From Methanosarcinales archaeon (lineage in GTDB: Archaea > Halobacteriota > Methanosarcinia > Methanosarcinales > Methanogasteraceae), in the NCBI GenBank assembly GCA_030666765.1, contig DAOUXE010000002.1, positions 1 through 14,546 on the forward strand: a DNA stretch of 14,546 bases, read 5' to 3'. Under the pieces are notes generated by a model, which searched no databases, was not told the DNA's origin, and worked only from the letters and a program-made list of their open reading frames with translations. Numbering within the stretch: position 1 is the first letter of the stretch; the number at the start of each line of letters is the position of its first letter. Shown here in pieces: positions 7,201-13,590 of the stretch. The position numbers and the translations under genes are program-made.

Positions 7201-8758
7201 AAACTGCACCATCGTGAGAGGTGTGTTCACTTCGAGCATTCACAGCGGAGCCAACTGTACTGACTGCCACACGCCATTACCGATCTCAATCGCCGGGAGT
7301 GTGAGGGCAGGAGGGAATAGGCCGCACCTGTTTGAGGTACCTCTGAAAGTAGAACGGATGAACGTCACCCTTGATTGGGCAAAAGGCGATCTTGACCTGA
7401 CCCTGAACGATTCGGACGGAAGAGAGATCAACCCGTCCGTAGCAGCGAGTGATCCGGACATTGATTATGTTGTAAATGAGACCCGTGAATACTATACACT
7501 GCATAGCCCAGCCAATGGAAATTGGACTGCCAGAGTAACCGGAATCACTCTTGGTGGAACCGAACCATATACAGTGGCAGTTGACATCGTGGTGAAACAT
7601 CCCGGCACCAAACCTCCTGGTTGCGAGGTCTGCCACGCAACCGATGATAAAGAGCATATCATGCCTAAGAACGCACCTCTGATCGCAGAGCACGTCACAA
7701 ACGGCACGCCGATGGATGCCGTGGTATGGACAGAGGCAAATTGTACGGGCTGTCATAGAAACGACATCTCAGACGGTCTTTTTATCATTAATAATAGAAC
7801 CAGAAAGGGCGCAACTAACGCAACCGTCTCACATTACGGAGTGCCTGATGTCCTTGACACCAGAGAATGTATCGACTGCCATGAGAACGACGATATTGGA
7901 AGGAAGTGGGGCGATGCTCCGGACCCGAGAAACATCACACGTTATGAGCGTATAGAAGATGCCAATGACATAGAGGAGACACTCCGAACAGGTGATGTCT
8001 GCAAACTCAAGAATGGCTACGAAATCACGGTCGGTCCGGTCAGTTCAACAGGGAGTAGCATCTGGGTCGATCTGACGCACAATGGAGTATCAGTCCAGAG
8101 GGAACTGGTAAGCGAGGGTGGAGTCTTCGAGTATGAGATCAAGAAAGACTGGATACGATCAAAGAGCAATGCCGGTGACGACCTCTATGGAACAGGACAT
8201 GAGACTTACAAACACAGAAGGTATGATGAAAGTGGCTACACCACCATCGTCGATCTTAAGGTCGATGATATCTTTACCAGCGGCATGATGGGCGTTGCCA
8301 CATTCAAGGGACTGGTCCTCAAATCCCGCATGCACATCGAGACCGAGGACAAGGCGTGCTACACATGCCATATCGATGGATACCGGTACTACGCTCCTGA
8401 GGACGGCGACAGCTATTTCGTTCTCAGAAACGGAGGTGCAGACGGTGATCACGACGATTCGGATGACATCACCATCGGACGGGTTCCGATCAACTTCACC
8501 GAACACGAGCGTAAGACGCTGTATACACGATCAAAATGGGATCTCGGCTACGGATATCTACTGCATATCACAGAGATCGATCTCGTGGGCAGAAAGGCAG
8601 TGGTGGAACTCTCAAGGGATGGCAGCATCCTCCAGCGCGAGGTCGTTTCCGAAGGTGGGATCTTCAGGTACAATACCACAATAACTGATAAAGAAGGGCA
8701 TATGAGGACAGATATAACGGTCTTTGAGATGCGGATTTCAGGGGTGTTCAGACGATGA
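4295..8758 (+). CDS. Giant secreted multiheme c-type cytochrome with adhesion and S-layer domains (MHC1)
   Basis: The 1487-residue protein starts with a signal peptide (1-21); LIAC at 14-17 could alternatively be a lipobox. Residues about 80-222 match the InhA/MAM-like beta-sandwich, with VSTDGGDTW and ending GWYIDDIEV at 210-218. Residues about 225-310 look like another beta-sandwich. I count 18 canonical CxxCH haem motifs between C435 and H1359, preceded by a CX4CH (317-323) and a CX3CH (354-359), so up to 20 c-type haems. Two PPC-like beta-sandwiches interrupt the haem series at about 505-645 and 1011-1103. Two S-layer (PF07752-type) domains lie at about 1217-1350 and 1385-1487, sharing a QRE-VVSEGG-F-Y core (1268 and 1447); the last haem lies between them. 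About 40 N-glycosylation sequons fit an extracellular location. It has no C-terminal anchor and stops with an ATGA overlap onto MHC2. The expected role is long-range electron transfer through the S-layer. Confidence 0.93.
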   Translation: MLTRLLLTASICLLIACTAAAMPPSVGHTDNYTVVLTYGQTPYQIGYRASGNVTAWNWWDTGDGMQQQNLILAMVLDKTAHPVDRLSQPSFTLSQTRFHVGMNTHSLKADDDGIGNYSNNMDIWHWIPLDLARCSNSELTFYTWYRIVPGDYGYVKVSTDGGDTWTKLAKYTKYQTGMPVKKKIDLSAYDGEDILLAFNFVSDSSGVDEGWYIDDIEVVASGIQFFKWRLFGKTIFRDGATSIPSTLVVDVSYPSYHSTKTETITLQEYSKGLYGGIFYYAANETYSGRYNIQFANSIDGTDPVSVATTFNTTLWGCQASNCHDAWSPTNDPSERNPCEVVHPDNITTSTATNCLTACHTPSASQFLRATPVHLHEIVYGHYGGFVCGDAGWIEIFDKPNNANVRMYRDTSVKRPLVQGAFNQSSHASASAPVGCIDCHTKFVHDKTGSVTYKVAPPTTLYGTDITYGVHSNVSCEKCHGNLLYPTFASGVHSLKGTLNGYVPEFMSYEESTETYIIDVNDALDINVAVVAEDTDHEFVLSLVGPVNRNNTKPTDLNGSDPWRGTYLLPSVDGTAVFRAGGKICYPYGEYLNVVTFDTGPPERGTWIVRILSRSTGKFNYTITSSNYSIARKPIIHIPWNCSECHQTSPPEGCNGAKTNLTIPDWDNYGLAYTHTDIDDDGSDDVTCRACHNTLHDVGILNCVDCHQTPPGGHASIFSDYRNTTYTDCLRCHNDPHDEPECAAGGDCADCHLSSGMNATGGLPIISELGFYKSVHFNITGDFDASNNTTISMVCWGCHNNYSEQLLDPKHFRIKPDCVDCHFNETPLNMKYFPRPPRQAVEHQPEGINVTTPNANCTICHNKSLVQVPGVPPTTEVNNPSARNFVSHYARHRPDIIVDDGTASNCSYCHRDGGHEFGGVFADKGNANITHGVDCAACHGHGRIHDDVFKVPEMVPGDNNLCLGCHDHITNCTIVRGVFTSSIHSGANCTDCHTPLPISIAGSVRAGGNRPHLFEVPLKVERMNVTLDWAKGDLDLTLNDSDGREINPSVAASDPDIDYVVNETREYYTLHSPANGNWTARVTGITLGGTEPYTVAVDIVVKHPGTKPPGCEVCHATDDKEHIMPKNAPLIAEHVTNGTPMDAVVWTEANCTGCHRNDISDGLFIINNRTRKGATNATVSHYGVPDVLDTRECIDCHENDDIGRKWGDAPDPRNITRYERIEDANDIEETLRTGDVCKLKNGYEITVGPVSSTGSSIWVDLTHNGVSVQRELVSEGGVFEYEIKKDWIRSKSNAGDDLYGTGHETYKHRRYDESGYTTIVDLKVDDIFTSGMMGVATFKGLVLKSRMHIETEDKACYTCHIDGYRYYAPEDGDSYFVLRNGGADGDHDDSDDITIGRVPINFTEHERKTLYTRSKWDLGYGYLLHITEIDLVGRKAVVELSRDGSILQREVVSEGGIFRYNTTITDKEGHMRTDITVFEMRISGVFRR
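8740..8746 (+). promoter_or_regulatory. Shine-Dalgarno that supports the MHC2 start at 8755
   Basis: AGGGGTG lies 8 bases before the ATG that overlaps the MHC1 stop. It supports the long form of MHC2 over a start at the next in-frame ATG (8833, residue 27), although the long form gives an unusually long N-terminal region before the signal helix. Confidence 0.55.
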
Positions 8759-11247
8759 GTAAGATTACGCGAATGGCACGAAATATAAGAGGGGATGGAT
8801 TTACTCGTGCCATCCACGCGGTCTACCTATTCATGTCATCCATTATAAACGCTACCAAGCGTACTGTCCCCTGGACGCCGAGGAAATGCCCTAAAAATAT
8901 ATTCATATTCGCAATCATCCTGGCGCTGATAATCACGATCGCGCCGCTTGCACCGGCAGCAGATAGCAATAGTAGCGCCAGTAACGGCACCAGTGCCGGA
9001 ACAACGTTCATCCGGATCGAGGATGCGTGGTTCATGTCTCCGGATCTTTGGGTCACGGACGCGGACAAGACCGTTAGTGGACACAACCTATCCGATCTGC
9101 TGAAAGACGAGGAATTCATGATCGGTGGCGAACCGGACACCTTCCATATAGATACGCTCCTCCATGGCGCGTTCGGTGGCGACTGCCTCGACTGCCACCA
9201 GATTGGCGGGATTACACCACCCGATGTCCAGATCGATATAGACGCATTCGGAAAGTCGGTACATGCAGGCCTCAACCGTAATGTCATATACAACGCGACC
9301 ATGACCAGTCTCCTTAACAAAGCGTGCTGGGCATGCCACAGCAACTTAACATCAGATGGTGTCGAGCCATACGATCACCCACCTGATTACTGGGATCCAA
9401 AACCGTGTGTCACATGCCACGAATATAACCTCTTCGATGCCCCGCCGATATACGAGCACTTCTACAAGGGCGGGGGCGGCGTGGGTATAGATATCAGAGT
9501 AGAGTGTGTCGATTGCCATTTCAACGGCACGGCTGAGCACACGAGAATCCCTGAGATGTCTTACGAGGCAGAGGCATCCCATTACGCATCGAGGGATGTA
9601 CTTCCGGCGACAGATAATTGTTCGGTCTGCCATCGGGATGTAGAGGGTGGCGCGGCGTTTGGGAATGCTTCACAGGTATTTGCTCATGACAAAGGCGGAT
9701 CATGCGAGGACTGCCACGGCGTTGTCGATACGTTCCATGACCACAAACTGGTGATACCACTTGAACGTACATGCAAAGCCTGTCACACCAGCGCGGACTC
9801 GGTGGAGAAATACGGGACTCCCGGACATATCAAGACACACTACCCCGGAGCGCCCGAAGGAAGCGTTGATACCACAATGGTCGATGAGACGCTTGTCTGT
9901 GATAAATGCCACAATGGGACGATCCATAGTCCATATCTCACCAGGCACCTGAATGCGAGCAACGAGACTGCGTTTAAGGGATACTGCTTCGACTGTCACG
10001 CAAAGGGGGGCACATTCCCGTACCCGTCCCGCACCCGGATCAGCAAGCTCAGTCACGGAAAGGAGGCGGAATGCATGGCTGTAAACTGTATCGAGCCGTG
10101 CCACAACGCAAGCGGTGTGAGCAGGTTCCACGAGCCGACCGATGTCGCGAGCGGGTACTTCGGGCTTGCGCCGAGTGGTGCGGGTGCAGACTGTACGGAC
10201 TGTCACCCAAAACATATGAGACTCGGCGAGTTCGAAGAAGAGGTTGATTGTCTCAAATGCCATCCCGAATACGGGGCAGCGCATTACGGCGAGGCGATCG
10301 TCGAAGCGGTTAACAAGACCTATACATGCGCGCTCTGCCACAACGAAAAGGCGGATCAGTATCACAACCTCACTTATACATACGGAGAGGGCGGGACCAA
10401 TGTGGACGAATCATGTTATACGTGCCATGCCCGCGACACGAACTTCACAGAGTCGCAGACCCTGACTTATGGCGCGGGAGAGGTGCGCGGCGGTGTCATG
10501 GTCGCAGGCGAGGTTAAGATGGTCGATGTGACAGAGGCGTTTACGTGTGCCGAGTGCCACAACGTCACAGACACGCCATTCCATTACAGCTCATATCCGC
10601 TCGGAAGCCCGCAGGACCCTGGATGGGATGGCTGGGTCGCAGGCGACAGGGTAAAAGATTGTAAGGACTGTCACACATATTATGGTGGGAAACCGCCGTT
10701 TAATGCGACCGATATGAGCGGCACTTCGCACGGATATGAAGAGGACTGTTATGTCTGTCACGGCGGCAGGGGTCCAATCACATTCCACACTCTCGAGGTC
10801 TTCGATGTGACTCCGCATGTCTCTGAGATCTCGATCACACCCGACCAGATCCATGCAGACGAGTCGGCGGTGCTGGACGCGAAGGTCGTGACCGGATGGA
10901 AGATGAAGGTGAGGTATATCGAGTATTTCGTTGATATACCCGGCGAGAAGGGCGAAGGAACTCCGCTCACGTTCACACGTACCGAGTATTACGGGCAGGC
11001 AACCGAAGCTACTGCGGTTGTCAATACAACCGGGTGGTCGCAGGGCAAGCACACAATCCTTGTCCAGTCGCTTGACTCACGCGGGATATGGAGCGATCCA
11101 AGACCGGTGATGCTTACCGTGACCCGACCAAAAGGCGTGCTCGAAGCGGCATTCCTTAAGAGGGAGATACTCTTTATAGGTGCAATAGCAATCATAATAC
11201 TAATTATCGCGCTATTGTATCGGATAAGGGGTAAAAAGATGAAATGA
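8755..11247 (+). CDS. Membrane-anchored multiheme c-type cytochrome (MHC2)
   Basis: The 830-residue protein has a basic N-terminal stretch of about 47 residues, then a hydrophobic signal helix (48-66) ending APAADS. Sixteen CxxCH motifs and one CX3CH (CIEPCH) lie between C144 and H669, so up to 17 c-type haems. Residues 144-344 align motif by motif with MHC1 747-965. Residues about 688-795 form an Ig-like beta-sandwich with EYFVDIPG and LVQSLDSRGIW, a type common in archaeal surface proteins. A transmembrane helix (about 804-822) and a basic tail RIRGKKMK end the protein. This topology puts the haems outside and the C terminus in the cytoplasm. The gene overlaps MHC1 upstream and the CcmF gene downstream by ATGA. 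The probable role is to pass electrons from the membrane quinone or methanophenazine pool to MHC1 in or beyond the S-layer; the partner is inferred from the operon. Confidence 0.93.
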   Translation: MSKITRMARNIRGDGFTRAIHAVYLFMSSIINATKRTVPWTPRKCPKNIFIFAIILALIITIAPLAPAADSNSSASNGTSAGTTFIRIEDAWFMSPDLWVTDADKTVSGHNLSDLLKDEEFMIGGEPDTFHIDTLLHGAFGGDCLDCHQIGGITPPDVQIDIDAFGKSVHAGLNRNVIYNATMTSLLNKACWACHSNLTSDGVEPYDHPPDYWDPKPCVTCHEYNLFDAPPIYEHFYKGGGGVGIDIRVECVDCHFNGTAEHTRIPEMSYEAEASHYASRDVLPATDNCSVCHRDVEGGAAFGNASQVFAHDKGGSCEDCHGVVDTFHDHKLVIPLERTCKACHTSADSVEKYGTPGHIKTHYPGAPEGSVDTTMVDETLVCDKCHNGTIHSPYLTRHLNASNETAFKGYCFDCHAKGGTFPYPSRTRISKLSHGKEAECMAVNCIEPCHNASGVSRFHEPTDVASGYFGLAPSGAGADCTDCHPKHMRLGEFEEEVDCLKCHPEYGAAHYGEAIVEAVNKTYTCALCHNEKADQYHNLTYTYGEGGTNVDESCYTCHARDTNFTESQTLTYGAGEVRGGVMVAGEVKMVDVTEAFTCAECHNVTDTPFHYSSYPLGSPQDPGWDGWVAGDRVKDCKDCHTYYGGKPPFNATDMSGTSHGYEEDCYVCHGGRGPITFHTLEVFDVTPHVSEISITPDQIHADESAVLDAKVVTGWKMKVRYIEYFVDIPGEKGEGTPLTFTRTEYYGQATEATAVVNTTGWSQGKHTILVQSLDSRGIWSDPRPVMLTVTRPKGVLEAAFLKREILFIGAIAIIILIIALLYRIRGKKMK

Positions 11248-13259
11248 CCTGTGGGGGAATTTTACTATACGCGGCACTGATATGCGAGCTGCTTGCAGCG
11301 GTAGTGCTGCTATTATACGGTAGATACCGGATCAATCCCACCCACATCTTGACCGTTACACGGCTGGCGCTGTTTTTCCAGAGCGGTGCGATAGGGCTGA
11401 TGACCTACTATTTCATCAAGGATAATTTCAGCGTTCTTTATGTGTGTCAGTACTCTGCAAGCTGGATGCCGTTTCCGTACAAGATAGCGGCGGTCTTTGC
11501 AGGGCAGCAGGGAACGTATCTGTTGTGGGCATGGGCATCGGTCCTTGCGGTTTGGTCCACCATAGAGGACTACGGATTTAAGAATCCGCTGCACCGGAAG
11601 ACCGAACTCATAGCGATGATCGTATCGATCTTCATCCTCTTACTCTGCATCAAGTCCGCGCCGTTCATACCGATCACTGAGCTGACCAATCAGGCTCCTA
11701 CCCCTACAGAGGGCAACGGATTAAATCCGGTCTTCATCACGATATGGATGGTCATCCATCCGTTCGTCACGTTCATAGCTTATGCTGCGACAGTCGTTCC
11801 TGCATCTGCCGGAGCAGCACATCTCATCACCGGCAGGGACGGATGGCACAGGATATCGCGTCAATGGCTCAGAATAACATGGTTGTTTCTTTCAGTATGC
11901 ATGGTGACAGGCGGCGTATGGGCATACAAGCTCGTAGGATGGGGGAGTTTCTGGAACTGGGACCCTGTGCAGACCGCGACACTCATATTGTGGATGCTCG
12001 TAACCGCGGTGTTGCACATACTTGCCAGGTATCATGAGGGTCGGGAATATACGACTGCTGCGCCAGTAGCAACGATATTCTTATTCATAGCCACCATCTA
12101 CGTGACACTGGTTACCAGGCAAGGGATTATCCACTCGCTTCATGACTTTCCTGGAACGCCAACGTACGGATTGCTGGTCGCTGGCATAATCGTTGCCAGC
12201 ATTGTTGCAACCGGACTCGGGATGAGTAAGTTTCTACGAACCCGCGTGACAAACGTCCCTACAAAATCCATCTTTTCGACGCGTAATACATTTTTATGGA
12301 CGAATATCCTGCTGATTACGATCGCTTTCGTATGCTTCTGGGGACTTACATACAGTTTTGTCTCGCAACATCTCTTCAGTACGAAGGTCATAATCCCGCC
12401 AGAGTTTTTCAATATCTGGTGTTTTATTCCGGCGATACTGATCGTACTGCTGGCAGGTGTGTGTACAGCGTATGGCAGGATCCACAATACTTCTCTTAAA
12501 TATATACTGTTTTTCGTATTCGCACTTTCGCTTTTGCTGGCGATGTTGCCGGGTCATAAACTGCTGGATAGCGGGAGCGACTTTTATCAGACATCTTCAA
12601 TAATTATAAAGACACTCGGATCAGTCTCGGTGTGGGCGTTTGTGCCGACGTTTCTGTTTGCGTTTATTACGATCCTGTCCAAGCTCTCAATGGATCTCAG
12701 ACGGATGCACGGGCGCATGAGGTTTCGGACGACAGGGATCAACCTGATCCATATCGGTTTCATACTGGTGATAGCAGGCGCAATCGTCACCACATCATTT
12801 GATGTCTCTTCAAGCGTCGTGTACGATGTAGATGAACTGAGTACACAGAAAGATATGGGAAACGGCTGGAGCATAGAGCTTTCCGAGTTTGACGTCTTCC
12901 AGAATCCTGATGGCACATGGACGCAGACTGCGCATTTAAATGTCTATAAGGATGGTAAGCCCTACTGCTCCGGCACGACCGGATTTGCCAGGACCAATCA
13001 CTTCGGGGACGTTCATGATCCGATGATCAATCGTGGTATGGTTTGTGATGTATATGCGCAGTTCAGCGGGACGCGGTCTCACATATCTACCGAAGCTATA
13101 ATCCCGATAAGCGTCAAAGTCATACCCGGGGTATCAATGCTCTGGACCGGATGCATTCTTATGCTGGTCGGTATACTCTGTATCATCCTATCGATCTACC
13201 TGCTGATGATTAAGAAGAGAGAACTGCTTACACGATCCACACGCGGTGACGTTACATGA
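11244..13259 (+). CDS. ccmF: CcmF-type cytochrome c haem lyase subunit
   Basis: The 671-residue polytopic membrane protein has the architecture of CcmF, within the usual length of about 600-700 residues. The tryptophan-rich WWD region is at 231-247 (VGWGSFWNWDPVQTATL). The four expected haem-ligand histidines appear as H172 (IHPFVTFIAY), H258 (just after the WWD segment), H300 (SLHDF, matching the canonical SVHAF) and H503 (INLIHIGF). The extracytoplasmic domain before the last helix spans about 520-635, and the final helix about 640-658. CcmF receives haem from holo-CcmE and ligates it to CxxCH motifs outside the membrane. In bacteria the WWD segment usually reads GWGG-WW-WDPVENAS; here Glu is replaced by Gln. 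No CcmA, B, C, E or H gene is in the window. The start overlaps the MHC2 stop (ATGA) and the end overlaps rnp2 (ATGA). Its position suggests it matures the two cytochromes made from the same mRNA. Confidence 0.88.
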   Translation: MTCGGILLYAALICELLAAVVLLLYGRYRINPTHILTVTRLALFFQSGAIGLMTYYFIKDNFSVLYVCQYSASWMPFPYKIAAVFAGQQGTYLLWAWASVLAVWSTIEDYGFKNPLHRKTELIAMIVSIFILLLCIKSAPFIPITELTNQAPTPTEGNGLNPVFITIWMVIHPFVTFIAYAATVVPASAGAAHLITGRDGWHRISRQWLRITWLFLSVCMVTGGVWAYKLVGWGSFWNWDPVQTATLILWMLVTAVLHILARYHEGREYTTAAPVATIFLFIATIYVTLVTRQGIIHSLHDFPGTPTYGLLVAGIIVASIVATGLGMSKFLRTRVTNVPTKSIFSTRNTFLWTNILLITIAFVCFWGLTYSFVSQHLFSTKVIIPPEFFNIWCFIPAILIVLLAGVCTAYGRIHNTSLKYILFFVFALSLLLAMLPGHKLLDSGSDFYQTSSIIIKTLGSVSVWAFVPTFLFAFITILSKLSMDLRRMHGRMRFRTTGINLIHIGFILVIAGAIVTTSFDVSSSVVYDVDELSTQKDMGNGWSIELSEFDVFQNPDGTWTQTAHLNVYKDGKPYCSGTTGFARTNHFGDVHDPMINRGMVCDVYAQFSGTRSHISTEAIIPISVKVIPGVSMLWTGCILMLVGILCIILSIYLLMIKKRELLTRSTRGDVT

Positions 13260-13585
13260 GACTCCTCCCCTCTTTACGCGGAAGAAAGCGGTACCTCGCT
13301 TTCAAGATGTTACCTGATGCTACAGGTGCGATATCGAGACGTGACCTCACATTCGAACTGGACCGATCCTCGCAATCGCTGCTTGGAGACACTGGCAGAA
13401 GCGAGTGCGATATCCGGGTGCTGTCGTTTGACGGCACGGAAGGGATCGTTTCATGTGTGCACAGGGAGGCTACACGCACCCGTGCCGTGCTCGCCACGAT
13501 CTATGAGATCCGGAACAGACGAGTTTCCGTTCGCGTGATCGGAGTTTCAGGAACGATTAAGGGTGCAAAACGATTTTTTAGATAG
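13256..13585 (+). CDS. rnp2: Ribonuclease P protein component 2 (Pop5/Rpp14 family)
   Basis: The 109-residue protein matches archaeal Rnp2 over its full length. The N-terminal LPSLRGRKRYLAF is the family start. The central FDGTEGIVSC and the following REATRTRAVLATI helix, and the C-terminal VRVIGVSGTIKGAKRFF, are the family hallmarks. Rnp2 pairs with Rnp3 (Rpp30), binds the catalytic RNase P RNA and helps cleave the 5' leader of pre-tRNA in the cytoplasm. The ATG overlaps the CcmF stop (ATGA), so it is translationally coupled to the cytochrome operon. In many archaea this gene sits with exosome and proteasome genes, so this location is unusual. A T6 run at 13574-13579 just before the stop could act as a weak terminator. 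It ends in TAG, followed two codons later by TGA in the same frame. Confidence 0.92.
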   Translation: MRLLPSLRGRKRYLAFKMLPDATGAISRRDLTFELDRSSQSLLGDTGRSECDIRVLSFDGTEGIVSCVHREATRTRAVLATIYEIRNRRVSVRVIGVSGTIKGAKRFFR

Positions 13586-13590
13586 AAAAG

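Noticed and set aside
7286..7756. A 156-codon minus-strand frame inside MHC1
   Set aside because: It is antisense to the PPC-like and haem-binding region of MHC1, and no motif is seen.
8700..8760. A frameshift at the end of MHC1 that hides the rest of the second S-layer domain
   Set aside because: The next frames continue directly into the MHC2 N terminus, not into S-layer sequence, and the ATGA overlap with Shine-Dalgarno looks like a normal gene junction.
9700..10365. A 221-codon minus-strand frame inside MHC2
   Set aside because: It is the antisense shadow of codons rich in CxxCH and has no start signal or family features. The plus-strand frame is certain.
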